Shown in pieces: positions 1 to 7,674 of a DNA stretch of 64,000 nucleotides. The stretch lies in assembly GCA_964462685.1 (NCBI GenBank), contig CAYWYR010000006.1, positions 62,001 through 126,000 on the forward strand. Direction: 5' to 3'. The position numbers and the translations under genes were made by a program. Under the pieces are notes generated by a model. The model did no database searches, was not told the origin of the DNA, and worked only from the letters and a program-made list of their open reading frames with translations. The DNA comes from CAYWYR01 sp964462685. Its GTDB lineage: Bacteria; Bacteroidota; Ignavibacteria; Kapaibacteriales; UBA2268. Within the stretch, counting starts at the first letter, position 1; the number at the start of each line of letters is the position of its first letter.

Positions 1-468
1 AGAGCTGAAAAAGAAAAACAACTGCAGAAATTAGAGAGTGATAAGCAGAAATTCGCCGCTGAAAAGTTCGAACCCGGTGGTGAGTATGATGAAACCGTTA
101 AAATGATTTTTCAACCGGTTGAAGAAAAAATATATGCCGCTGTTCAGAATATAGCTGCTGAAGAAGATTTCGATATTATACTCGACCAAAGCATTCAGCC
201 AATTCCTTATGTAAATTTCAGATATGATCTGACTGTCAATGTTCTACGTTCTCTAGGGGTTGACGTTCAGCAAATGGAAGCTGAGCAAGCCGATAAAATA
301 GCTAGCGACCCTAGGAACCAAGAGGCGGAAAGAAAACGCCGACGCAGGAGAACCACAAGAGACAGGGATACGGATGCTGATCCCAATGCCGACCCCAACG
401 GTGACGTAAAAACCGAGGAAGAGATACAAGATGAAAAAGAGCTTAACAAAAGAAGACGAAGAAGATAA
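1..468 (+). CDS. OmpH/Skp family periplasmic chaperone, 3' part
   Basis: The frame is open from base 1, so the N-terminus lies outside the window; about 155 residues are visible. It starts in a charged helical stretch rich in Lys, Glu and Gln, as in the coiled-coil tentacles of Skp. It then shows the family's C-terminal core: 'IYAAVQNIAAEEDFDIILD' followed by 'LRSLGV'. Skp-type proteins hold unfolded outer-membrane proteins in the periplasm. The tail is unusual: a low-complexity basic/acidic segment (RKRRRRR, then DxDADPNADPNGD, then a final run of Arg) longer than normal for the family. The stop lies one base before the best lpxD start, so the pair is probably one transcription unit, matching the common bamA-skp-lpxD order. 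Family call is confident; partner preference is inference. Confidence 0.85.
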   Translation, partial: RAEKEKQLQKLESDKQKFAAEKFEPGGEYDETVKMIFQPVEEKIYAAVQNIAAEEDFDIILDQSIQPIPYVNFRYDLTVNVLRSLGVDVQQMEAEQADKIASDPRNQEAERKRRRRRTTRDRDTDADPNADPNGDVKTEEEIQDEKELNKRRRRR

Positions 469-469
469 A

Positions 470-1528
470 ATGCAAAAGTTGGAAATCACTACTGAGTATA
501 TTCTTTCTATAACTGGCGGCGAGCTCATAGGCTCGCCGTCTCGCGTTTATGGAGGGCTTAACAGAATAGAAAACGCGGATGAAAGCGAGATAAGCTTTAT
601 TTCAGGTGATAAATTCGCTGACTATCTTTCATCTTCTCATGCTGGGCTAATTATAACCAAAAGGGAATATAGCGATCGAATCTCAAGTGATAAAAGCTAT
701 ATTTTAACTGATAACCCCTACGAAGCGTTCCTTAAATTGATTTTTGCATTAGATTCTAAACGTTATAACCATCCTGATAAATTAAGTGGCATAAGCAAAA
801 ATGCTTTTATAAAAAGATCGGCTGTAGTTGCTGAAGATGCATATATAGGAGATGGTGTTTTTCTTGATGATAATGTTGTAATCAATTCTGGCGCTAAGAT
901 ATATTCTAATGTTTCTATAGCGAGTAATTCGGTTATAGGCGAAGGTACTATTATATATTCGGGTGCGATCATAGCTTATGAATCTAAGATCGGTAAAAAC
1001 TGCATAATTCATTCTAATGCCGTAATAGGTTCCGATGGTTTTGGTTTTGTAGAACATGAGGATGGAAGCTATACTAAAATACCTCAGATAGGTAATGTAG
1101 TAATAGGGGATAACTGCGAGATAGGGGCATGCACTACAATCGATAGGGCTCTGGTAGGTTCAACTATCATTGAGGATGGTGTAAAGATAGATAATCTAGT
1201 TCAGATAGCCCACAATGTAGAAATAGGCGAGAATTCCGCTTTTGCGGCTCAGGCGGGCATAGCGGGAAGCACAAAACTAGGCAAGCGTGTAAGGATGGGC
1301 GGCCAAGCAGGCACCGCTGGCCATATTTCCATAGCAGATGATGTAACAGTTCTCGCCAAAGGCGGCGTTGCTCAGTCTATAGACAAAAAAGGCACGTACT
1401 TCGGTGCCCCGGCAAAACCTAAACGAGACGCGTTCCGCGTGGAAGCGGTATTGCCTCAACTGCCAGAAATGTACAAAGAATTAAAGAGACTAAGGGACGA
1501 GGTAGATAGGCTAAAGGGGAAAGGGTAG
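470..1528 (+). CDS. lpxD: UDP-3-O-acylglucosamine N-acyltransferase LpxD
   Basis: Third step of lipid A synthesis: N-acylation of UDP-3-O-acyl-glucosamine from an acyl-ACP, in the cytosol. The first ~100 residues are the LpxD N-terminal domain (ITGGELIG, FISGDKF). From about residue 115 to 330 there are hexapeptide repeats of a left-handed beta-helix (IGDGVFLDDNV, IGENSAF). The motif GSDGFGFV and the catalytic His in 'QIAHNV' (about residue 248) are present. A C-terminal helix (ELKRLRDEVDRLKGKG) ends the protein, as usual. I chose ATG 470, giving a normal N-terminus (MQKLEITTEYIL) right after the skp stop. An in-frame ATG at 431 would add 13 charged residues inside skp. Length 352 residues fits the family. 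Confidence 0.95.
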   Translation: MQKLEITTEYILSITGGELIGSPSRVYGGLNRIENADESEISFISGDKFADYLSSSHAGLIITKREYSDRISSDKSYILTDNPYEAFLKLIFALDSKRYNHPDKLSGISKNAFIKRSAVVAEDAYIGDGVFLDDNVVINSGAKIYSNVSIASNSVIGEGTIIYSGAIIAYESKIGKNCIIHSNAVIGSDGFGFVEHEDGSYTKIPQIGNVVIGDNCEIGACTTIDRALVGSTIIEDGVKIDNLVQIAHNVEIGENSAFAAQAGIAGSTKLGKRVRMGGQAGTAGHISIADDVTVLAKGGVAQSIDKKGTYFGAPAKPKRDAFRVEAVLPQLPEMYKELKRLRDEVDRLKGKG

Positions 1529-1559
1529 GCCTATGTCCTATCGAGCTTGTCGAGAGATT

Positions 1560-2222
1560 TCAGGCACTCAAAGCTCCACGCATCTTATTCATATTCTCTT
1601 TCATGTCACCTTTGAAAAGGCCACTACCGCTTACTATCCAATTGGCTCCGGCATCTACTACCTGTCGTATATTATCCGCGGTAACCCCACCGTCAACCTG
1701 GATATCAAGTTCTTGCCTACCGTTATCATCTGCGAATTTTCTAAGATTCTCGCATCGTTTCAGGAATTGGGTGATAAATTTCTGGCCGCCGAAGCCAGGA
1801 TTTACTGACATAAGCAGAACATAATCCGCTATTTCTATTGCTTCGTATGCAAACTCTATCGGAGTTATAGGATTGAGTACAACTCCTGCCCTACATCTAA
1901 GCGATTTGATATTCTGGAGTGAGCGGTGCAGATGTGCCGTAGCCTCAGCATGAACCGATATTGAGTATGCCCCAGCCTTCGCGAATCCCTCTGCATATTT
2001 ATCGGGATCCGATATCATAAGGTGCACATCAACAGGTAACCTGCTGGCTTTACAAAAATGTTCTACGATTCCAGGCCCATAGGAGATATTAGGTACGAAA
2101 TGACCGTCCATTATGTCTGCATGGAGCATATCTGCCCCAGCATCCTCGCACATCTTGATATCTCGGCCGATATTAAGAAAATCTGCAGATAGCATCGAAG
2201 GCTGTATTTTAATATCCGGCAT
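1560..2222 (-). CDS. rpe: Ribulose-phosphate 3-epimerase
   Basis: Interconverts ribulose 5-phosphate and xylulose 5-phosphate in the pentose phosphate pathway. The 220-residue TIM barrel has all the family signatures: 'QPSMLSADF' at the N-terminus, 'LHADIMDGHFVPN' (metal-binding His and Asp near residues 34-36), 'DVHLM' near residue 66, 'LMSVNPGFGGQ' near 140 and 'QVDGGV' near 175, with a closing phosphate-binding 'SGSGLF'. Its start shares base 2222 with the stop of the upstream aminotransferase gene, so the two are translationally coupled on the minus strand. It converges on lpxD with about 30 bp between the stops and no clear terminator there. Confidence 0.97.
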   Translation of the reverse strand: MPDIKIQPSMLSADFLNIGRDIKMCEDAGADMLHADIMDGHFVPNISYGPGIVEHFCKASRLPVDVHLMISDPDKYAEGFAKAGAYSISVHAEATAHLHRSLQNIKSLRCRAGVVLNPITPIEFAYEAIEIADYVLLMSVNPGFGGQKFITQFLKRCENLRKFADDNGRQELDIQVDGGVTADNIRQVVDAGANWIVSGSGLFKGDMKENMNKMRGALSA

Positions 2223-3472
2223 TACATTTTCTTCCTGTATTCTTTGTAGAAGTCCCCGATCAGTGTATAAGCTTCGGTAAGGTCTTTTTCAGTTGGGCAG
2301 ATCACTATCCGGAAGTGGTTCTCACCCGGCTTTTGCCCGAAACCCGACCCCGGAACCACTACCACACCCGTTTCCCTCAACAGTTCAATACAGAAATGCT
2401 CGTCGTCATGTACTTTGATCGATGGGAAAGCATAGAAGGCACCGCTCGGTTTTACCACATCGATACCATCTATCTGGTTTATCATATCGGATGTTAACTG
2501 GCTACGTTTGCGCAGTTTTTCAAGCGATGCTTTAAGGTGTTTTTGGTCACCGTTCAAGGCGGTGGGTATAGCATACATAAGCGGGTGATTGGCCGATACA
2601 CGAGATCTCAGAAGGCGGTTAAATGCATCTACTATGCCAGCTACTAAATCCTCCCGGCCAGAAACTATTCCCCATCCTAATCGCCAGCCGGGCGCCATAA
2701 AGTTTTTGGACATCCCTGAGAAAGTAATGACAGGAAGATCAGGATTGATTGAGGCTATTGACACCATCTCATCTTCGCCATCGAATACTAACTTATCATA
2801 TATCTCATCAGCTAATATTACGAGATTGTATTCATCGGCGATCTGTACTATTTCTTCTAAGACTTCCCTTTTGTAAACAGAACCAGTAGGATTATTGGGG
2901 TTGATAAGAAGGATAGCTCGAGTTCTCTGATTTATTTTTTCACGGATCTCATCGGGATCAGGTTGCCAGCCGTTGGATTCATTTAGGAAATAAGGGTTTA
3001 CCTCCAGCGACAGCTTCGCTTCAAGTGCAGTGTAAAGCGGGTAACCCGGTTTCGGGGTCAAAATATTCTCACCAGGGTTCAGCAGAGAAGAAATAACGAT
3101 ATCAATAGCTTCCGCTGCGCCAGTAGTTACAAATATATCTTGGATATTCTTGATGCCTTTTATTTTCTCTGCATCGCGGCGTATAGCCTCAATCGCTGAT
3201 GGAATACCACTGGAGGGGGCATAGCCGTTCTTGAAACTTCTCAGGGCATCAACTACCGAATCGACCAGTTCTGGTGGTGTATCGAAGTCATATACATTAG
3301 GATCGCCGATATTCAGGTAGTACATTTTCTTACCAGTAGCCGCTATCTGGTCGGCCAATGAGATAATATCACGTATAGCATAAGTTACTCCACGTGTCTT
3401 TAGTGCAGGCTCAATCTTCTGGAAGTGTCTCAATTCTTTCTCTTCTGGTTTGTCGCTTTTGGATAAGTTCAA
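2222..3472 (-). CDS. Class I/II PLP aminotransferase, alanine aminotransferase-like (AlaA/AlaT group)
   Basis: A fold-type I PLP-dependent aminotransferase of 416 residues. Landmarks are 'LNIGDPN' near residue 53, 'GYPLYTA' near 143, 'LLINPNNPTGSVY' near 188-200, the PLP-pyridine Asp in 'ILADEIYDK' (about 222) and the Schiff-base Lys in 'FSGMSKNF' (Lys 256) followed by 'GWRLGW'. The C-terminal substrate Arg is probably in 'HFRIVIC'. The order and wording of the motifs, especially 'NPNNPTGSVY' and 'LADEIYDKLVFD', match the pyruvate/glutamate (alanine-forming) group better than aspartate aminotransferases. That substrate call is inference. It is the first gene of a two-gene unit with rpe. The inverted-repeat element of the DUF559 gene begins 84 bp upstream of its start codon. 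Confidence 0.88.
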   Translation of the reverse strand: MNLSKSDKPEEKELRHFQKIEPALKTRGVTYAIRDIISLADQIAATGKKMYYLNIGDPNVYDFDTPPELVDSVVDALRSFKNGYAPSSGIPSAIEAIRRDAEKIKGIKNIQDIFVTTGAAEAIDIVISSLLNPGENILTPKPGYPLYTALEAKLSLEVNPYFLNESNGWQPDPDEIREKINQRTRAILLINPNNPTGSVYKREVLEEIVQIADEYNLVILADEIYDKLVFDGEDEMVSIASINPDLPVITFSGMSKNFMAPGWRLGWGIVSGREDLVAGIVDAFNRLLRSRVSANHPLMYAIPTALNGDQKHLKASLEKLRKRSQLTSDMINQIDGIDVVKPSGAFYAFPSIKVHDDEHFCIELLRETGVVVVPGSGFGQKPGENHFRIVICPTEKDLTEAYTLIGDFYKEYRKKM

Positions 3473-3556
3473 AGATAAGTATTGATCGCTTATATATGAA
3501 GTGATTTGTATCTAGTTGGGTGGTTGGGAGTGGAGTAGTCACCATAATACCATCCT

Positions 3557-3596
3557 GTCTTCCTTTGAGGGAAGTGCCCGGCAGGGCGATGGGTGA
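3557..3596. repeat. Left inverted-repeat end of DUF559 element, copy 1
   Basis: Reads GTCTTCCTTTGAGGGAAGTG, then a GC-rich spacer, then GATGGGTGA. Its complement occurs at 4075-4117 on the far side of the DUF559 gene, with the outer 19 bases (one mismatch) and the inner GATGGGTGA conserved and the 11-14 bases between them different. The outer part is itself a small palindrome (CTTCC-CTTGAG-GGAAG type). Confidence 0.85.
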
Positions 3597-3597
3597 T

Positions 3598-3978
3598 TTA
3601 TCGGTTTTGCAAGTTATTTATCAATTGCAGAAGAGAAACTCGAACATCTTGTAACCTGTTCAATACCTCTTCATCAGTAAAGCTTACAACCTTAAAACCC
3701 TTTCTTTCAAGGTTATTCTGACGGATAATATCATTTCTATTAATCTCTTCGATGTTATGGGTGACTCCGTCAACTTCAATAATCAACTTTAAATCTAATG
3801 AACAAAAGTCAACAATATAATTATCAATTGTTCTCTGCCTTAAAAACTTGATATCTTCTAGCTGCTTGTTTTTTAAAATATATTTCCAAAGACAAGCTTC
3901 AGCTTTAGTCATAGATTTTCTGTTTTGGCGGGCAAACGGCTTCAGGTTCTTGTTATAGTGACTGTTATCATAGTTCAT
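3598..3978 (-). CDS. DUF559 domain protein (Vsr-like endonuclease fold), copy 1
   Basis: A 126-residue protein identical to the one at 4298-4678. The N-terminus (YNKNLKPFARQNRKSMTKAE, then CLWKYIL) and the core 'FLRQRTIDNYIVDFCSLDLKLIIEVDG' read as DUF559, related to very-short-patch-repair and other PD-(D/E)XK nucleases. The likely metal-binding acids are Asp in 'IVDF' and Glu/Asp in 'IEVDG', with a following His ('VTHN'). Function has not been shown for this family as far as I know; DNA cleavage or nicking is inference from fold. The gene fills the space between two imperfect inverted repeats, 1 bp from one and about 96 bp from the other, which suggests that gene and repeats form one mobile or repeat-associated unit. 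The start codon has no clear ribosome binding site. Confidence 0.85.
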   Translation of the reverse strand: MNYDNSHYNKNLKPFARQNRKSMTKAEACLWKYILKNKQLEDIKFLRQRTIDNYIVDFCSLDLKLIIEVDGVTHNIEEINRNDIIRQNNLERKGFKVVSFTDEEVLNRLQDVRVSLLQLINNLQNR

Positions 3979-4297
3979 AGTAGCAAAATAGCCAAAAGAG
4001 TGTTATTAATATTCTATGTTCCCGAAAAATACATAACAAATCTGAACGGCATGGGCTGAGAGGGATTATTCGTGTCACCCATCCCCGACTGCGTCGGTAC
4101 TTCCCTCAAGGGAAGACAGGCCTTTCTTACAGCATTATTACATCACATAATGTAGTACATCCTTATATTTCAGGGTGACATTGAGATGTGAATTGTCACC
4201 AGCAGTAACTGTGTGACAGCTCTGTTAAGGAAGCACATTTTCCATATTATCACTGTGTCTTCCCTTGAGGGAAGTGCCCGGCAGGGCGATGGGTGAT
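3979..4297. other. Non-coding stretch between the two DUF559 genes
   Basis: 319 bp without a gene. It holds the right inverted repeat of copy 1 (4075-4117), about 139 bp of flank (4118-4256) and the left inverted repeat of copy 2 (4257-4296). The flank contains short recurring GTCACC/GGTGAC words around 4175-4215. I see no ORF, tRNA or terminator here. Confidence 0.7.
4075..4117. repeat. Right inverted-repeat end of DUF559 element, copy 1
   Basis: Reads TCACCCATC, a spacer containing GACTGCGTCGG, then ACTTCCCTCAAGGGAAGAC. This is the complement of the left end at 3557-3596 apart from the central spacer. The same 43 bp occur again at 4775-4817. Confidence 0.85.
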
Positions 4298-4678
4298 TTA
4301 TCGGTTTTGCAAGTTATTTATCAATTGCAGAAGAGAAACTCGAACATCTTGTAACCTGTTCAATACCTCTTCATCAGTAAAGCTTACAACCTTAAAACCC
4401 TTTCTTTCAAGGTTATTCTGACGGATAATATCATTTCTATTAATCTCTTCGATGTTATGGGTGACTCCGTCAACTTCAATAATCAACTTTAAATCTAATG
4501 AACAAAAGTCAACAATATAATTATCAATTGTTCTCTGCCTTAAAAACTTGATATCTTCTAGCTGCTTGTTTTTTAAAATATATTTCCAAAGACAAGCTTC
4601 AGCTTTAGTCATAGATTTTCTGTTTTGGCGGGCAAACGGCTTCAGGTTCTTGTTATAGTGACTGTTATCATAGTTCAT
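4298..4678 (-). CDS. DUF559 domain protein (Vsr-like endonuclease fold), copy 2
   Basis: Identical in sequence to the protein at 3598-3978, including silent positions, so the duplication is either very recent, kept uniform by gene conversion, or an assembly error. Core motifs are 'IVDFCSLDLKLIIEVDG' and the N-terminal 'KSMTKAEACLW' helix. It sits in the same way between a left repeat (4257-4296) and a right repeat (4775-4817). Both copies point in the same direction as the flanking aminotransferase and esterase genes. No toxin, transposase or methyltransferase partner is next to it. Confidence 0.85.
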   Translation of the reverse strand: MNYDNSHYNKNLKPFARQNRKSMTKAEACLWKYILKNKQLEDIKFLRQRTIDNYIVDFCSLDLKLIIEVDGVTHNIEEINRNDIIRQNNLERKGFKVVSFTDEEVLNRLQDVRVSLLQLINNLQNR

Positions 4679-4774
4679 AGTAGCAAAATAGCCAAAAGAG
4701 TGTTATTAATATTCTATGTTCCCGAAAAATACATAACAAATCTGAACGGCATGGGCTGAGAGGGATTATTCGTG

Positions 4775-4817
4775 TCACCCATCCCCGACTGCGTCGGTAC
4801 TTCCCTCAAGGGAAGAC
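4775..4817. repeat. Right inverted-repeat end of DUF559 element, copy 2
   Basis: Same 43 bp as 4075-4117: TCACCCATC, spacer, ACTTCCCTCAAGGGAAGAC. Beyond it, 4818-4954 holds the repeated flank and then the end of the carboxylesterase gene; nothing else is recognisable. Confidence 0.85.
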
Positions 4818-4954
4818 AGGCCTTTCTTACAGCATTATTACATCACATAATGTAGTACATCCTTATATTTCATGGTGACATTGAGATAAGAATTGTCACC
4901 AGCAGTTACTGAGGGACATCACCTCAATGAAATAATACAAGTAAATCTAAAAAC

Positions 4955-6220
4955 CTACCTCACAACTCTATGATATTTCAGTACTTTTTTTATCTTACCC
5001 TTATCGCCTATATCAGCTGCTTTGGCGAATTTCCCCCAAAGAGCTCTTACTTTTTTCTGAAGCCCCTCTAGGCTGTCGCAGTCGGTATTGCCTGTTATAC
5101 GTGAGCTTTCCCAAAGTTTTCCGTTACAGAACAGTAGTGGCAGATCTATGGAATGGGTTGCACCGAATGGGTTGAGTCGCGATCTCCAGAATATCTCATA
5201 TAAGAAAACATTATTGCTTTCTGAAGCAGCGTTTTCAGCGAATCTTATAGTTTCCTTTTTAAATATCTTATTGGTTGTGGATCGTAGTATTGTATTTTTA
5301 AGTAAATTACCAAATAATTTATATTTAGCTAGATTTTTTACGAAGGGAAGGTGGGGCAAAAAAAATGAAGTTTCGTTTCTTGTATATCCGATTAGGATAT
5401 TGATATTCTTTGTGTTTTCTTTCCAAACCTTCATTATCTCATCTTCTTCGGGGAATGGGTGCATACCATACTGATTGCCGAGCGGCATTCCTTGTTGCAT
5501 TCCGTAATTTCCTGCTTTTTGCCATACTTCGGTCTGTAAATTCAGTATGTCTTCTGTTGCAGTACCACGGTTCATATCTTTTGCATGCTTCTGCATTGTC
5601 CTTGTTAGTTCTTCTCTATCATAAATGAGCCCAAGGGGTGCGCTTTGGATTACTGCATTCTTAAAGAGATCCTTAGCGCCCTCTATAAGAAGTAATTGAA
5701 CTATAGCTTCGGCCCCTGCGGACTGCCCGAAAACGGTAATATTATGCTTATTGCCACCAAACCCGTCAATATTTCCGCTTACCCATTTTACAGCTTCATA
5801 AATATCAAGATATCCTAGATTAGGTGGGATATCATTAAACCCTCCAAGAAATCCAAAAAGCCCTAGCCTATAGTTTATGTTTACCACAATAACATTTTGT
5901 TCTTTAACTAAATTTGTGGGATCGAAAATCACGGCATCTCCTGCCCCTACCATGTGGCTGCCACCATGTACCCACACCATTACAGGCAGATCCTTTTCAT
6001 CGCTATCCGGCCTGGTAACAGTTAGATTTAAGCAGTTTTCACTTTCGACAATATCTTTCAATACATCGAAACCAAACATTTCACTGAAGATAGGCCTTTT
6101 TTCCTGTGGGCACGCAGGCGAGCATTCTTCTGAAAAATGTGGTTTTGCATATTCATTTATTGGCTTAGGATACCCGAATCTTTCACAAGTAGCATAAGGT
6201 ATCGATTTGCACCTGATCAC
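4955..6220 (-). CDS. Type-B carboxylesterase (alpha/beta hydrolase)
   Basis: Hydrolyses carboxylic esters; natural substrate unknown. Counting from the GTG at 6220 (421 residues), the oxyanion motif 'VWVHGGSHMVGAG' is near residue 84, the nucleophile Ser 167 is in 'VFGQSAGA' (Gln in place of the usual Glu), the acid is probably Glu 283 in 'GYTRNETSFF', and the catalytic His 356 is in 'FGATHSIDLPLLF'. The fold-wide pattern is complete, but the start is not. Upstream of the GTG the same frame stays open for 39 codons to a TAA at 6338-6340 and encodes '..GDIFGSVEGG', which resembles the normal N-terminal strand of this family. That stretch has no ATG, GTG or TTG. The gene therefore either starts at GTG 6220 with a trimmed first strand, uses a rare start such as ATT, or is a recently broken gene. 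No signal peptide is seen. Confidence 0.8.
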   Translation of the reverse strand: MIRCKSIPYATCERFGYPKPINEYAKPHFSEECSPACPQEKRPIFSEMFGFDVLKDIVESENCLNLTVTRPDSDEKDLPVMVWVHGGSHMVGAGDAVIFDPTNLVKEQNVIVVNINYRLGLFGFLGGFNDIPPNLGYLDIYEAVKWVSGNIDGFGGNKHNITVFGQSAGAEAIVQLLLIEGAKDLFKNAVIQSAPLGLIYDREELTRTMQKHAKDMNRGTATEDILNLQTEVWQKAGNYGMQQGMPLGNQYGMHPFPEEDEIMKVWKENTKNINILIGYTRNETSFFLPHLPFVKNLAKYKLFGNLLKNTILRSTTNKIFKKETIRFAENAASESNNVFLYEIFWRSRLNPFGATHSIDLPLLFCNGKLWESSRITGNTDCDSLEGLQKKVRALWGKFAKAADIGDKGKIKKVLKYHRVVR

Positions 6221-6469
6221 ACCGCCTTCTACTGATCCGAATATATCGCCTATGGCAGTTGTGAATTTGTATGTAAGCGAATCTGTAATACGCTCTGATA
6301 TGTGAGAGGCTGTTTCGATAATTGATGATGGTTGGGTTTATGTTATTTACAACTATAAACGTCAAGTAAAAAGAATAATTGAAATCAAAGTGATATAATT
6401 TTATATCGCTTCAGTCTAGAAATTATGTATTGGTTCGACCCACAAAAAGTTATCTTTCGGAAGGGCTAT

Positions 6470-7372
6470 TTAAGCTAAAATAAAGCCTTTTTCTCTTTTA
6501 ATGAATTCAATTATGGAGGTAGCGCTTTTACTTGTCAACTTTTTATAATTCCCAGATATTTTCGGCGGCTCCTGTAGGCGAGGAAGAAAATGCAGTACTG
6601 TCATTACTGTAGCAAAGCTGGAATTGCCCAATTCCTTTCTTTTCCTCAGCCAAAAACTGACTGGATTAATTTGGTTGTATGTTATTTTCACACCCAAGAT
6701 ATCAGACATGATCGAGGATACCTGATTAAAACTCAGGTTCTGATCGCCTGTTATCTCATAGCTGCTGTTCTTATAATTATCAAAACCGGCTATAAGCTTG
6801 GCCGTAGCTTCTCCTATATTATGTACATCAACCCAGTTGAACGCCGCATCACCTGATGGCAGGGTAATACTTCTGTTGTTTTTTATTTCAGGGAGTAGCT
6901 GTGTCGTAAGGTTCTGCATAAAGTAAGCAGGCCTCACAAAAATATATTCAAAGCCTATCTTCTTGATGAGTGTTTCAATCTTATTGTGGGGGATAACAGT
7001 GCTTTTCTCAGCTCCCTGAACCGATAGAAAGACTATCTTGTTGATACCCGATGACTTTGCTAATTCTAATAATGGCTTGAATACACCATCAACATCGGAT
7101 ATCTGAGGCGGCCTGAGCAGGAAAAGTATATCTATATTTGAAAAGGCTTTTTCAGCGACTGATAAATCCTTAAAGTCAAACTTTCTGTACTGAATGTCAG
7201 GATATGATTCTAAGTAAATTTTATCTTTCTCAATATCTCGTAGGCCAGCAATTATCTCAATACCTGATTCCGAGTTGAGATATTTAACAACCTGGCTACC
7301 TACATTACCTGTTGCACCTGTGATAAGTACGTTTATCATAACTTTGCTTTGATGGGTCTGTTTATCTAACAT
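6470..7372 (-). CDS. NmrA-like NAD(P)-binding protein
   Basis: A 300-residue atypical short-chain dehydrogenase. The Rossmann dinucleotide motif is 'VLITGATGNVGSQVV' (residues ~14-28), followed by 'AGLRD' and 'FDFKDL'. It lacks the classical YxxxK pair in the expected place ('FLSVQGAE...IPHNKIETLIKK' replaces it), as in the NmrA/HSCARG and azoreductase-like group. These act as redox sensors or reductases; I cannot say which here. A second start at Met 12 (7339) would give the more usual 'MINVLITG' N-terminus and is quite possible. The gene is followed by the esterase on the same strand, about 250 bp away, so they are probably separate units. Confidence 0.82.
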   Translation of the reverse strand: MLDKQTHQSKVMINVLITGATGNVGSQVVKYLNSESGIEIIAGLRDIEKDKIYLESYPDIQYRKFDFKDLSVAEKAFSNIDILFLLRPPQISDVDGVFKPLLELAKSSGINKIVFLSVQGAEKSTVIPHNKIETLIKKIGFEYIFVRPAYFMQNLTTQLLPEIKNNRSITLPSGDAAFNWVDVHNIGEATAKLIAGFDNYKNSSYEITGDQNLSFNQVSSIMSDILGVKITYNQINPVSFWLRKRKELGNSSFATVMTVLHFLPRLQEPPKISGNYKKLTSKSATSIIEFIKREKGFILA

Positions 7373-7542
7373 CTTTACTTTGACTAGAGGTCATTTTATA
7401 AAGTATAATATATGAGATAATTTTAAAAAATAGGATTGAGGGTAGAGCCTTATAATACTAATACCAAGCAAACATAATACCTTCTGAATACTTTGGTAGT
7501 GGTGATAAAAATAATTCAAAAACTACTGATTTCTAAATGTGA

Positions 7543-7580
7543 TCACCCATCAGTACTGAAATGCTATTCCTTAAGAGAAT
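7543..7580. repeat. Possible decayed solo end of the DUF559 element
   Basis: TCACCCATC at 7543-7551 is followed 14 bp later by ATTCCTTAAGAGAAT (7566-7580), a near-palindrome. Order, orientation and approximate spacing match the intact right ends at 4075-4117 and 4775-4817 (TCACCCATC, ~18 bp, TTCCCTCAAGGGAA). No DUF559 gene accompanies it. The match is short and may be chance. Confidence 0.4.
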
Positions 7581-7666
7581 GCAAGGTCTTGTGAATAAAG
7601 TCTTATTGGTGTTAACTCCGTTATAACTCCCCTCTATCTCCATTAGTATCTATCCTGCCTACTTCC

Positions 7667-7674
7667 TAACTTTG
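7667..7674 (+). promoter_or_regulatory. Possible Bacteroidota -7 box for the M20 peptidase
   Basis: TAACTTTG fits the TAnnTTTG -7 consensus of Bacteroidota primary sigma factor promoters and lies 36 bp before ATG 7711, leaving a leader of about 30 nt. No good TTTG -33 box is seen at the expected distance. Confidence 0.35.

Larger units (their letters stand above)
3557..4172. repeat. Tandem repeat copy 1 (carries a DUF559 gene)
   Basis: Bases 3565-4172 are identical, base for base, to 4265-4872 (608 bp, offset exactly 700). The match starts, with one mismatch at 3564/4264, at 3557/4257. After 4172 the copies diverge (first mismatch 4173/4873) but stay similar to about 4205. The repeat covers the whole DUF559 gene, both of its inverted-repeat ends and about 55 bp of downstream flank. 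Confidence 0.97.
4257..4872. repeat. Tandem repeat copy 2 (carries a DUF559 gene)
   Basis: Second copy of the 3557-4172 block, 700 bp downstream and in the same orientation. Bases 4265-4872 are identical to 3565-4172. The left end here carries the 'correct' palindrome base (C at 4264; T at 3564 in copy 1), so this end better matches its partner at 4775-4817. Confidence 0.97.

Noticed and set aside
1533..1808. Plus-strand ORF opposite rpe
   Set aside because: Antisense to a clearly conserved ribulose-phosphate epimerase; its translation has no family character.
3557..4872. CRISPR-like or IS element
   Set aside because: Only two long direct copies with a gene inside, no short regular spacers, and no transposase or IS family ends.
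5088..5474. Plus-strand ORF inside the carboxylesterase
   Set aside because: Lies opposite the esterase core, whose catalytic motifs are intact; no recognisable protein.
6183..6365. Separate minus-strand ORF upstream of the esterase
   Set aside because: Overlaps the esterase's upstream homologous frame; basic, compositionally odd translation with no family match. A frameshift into the esterase was considered, but the junction residues are not convincing.
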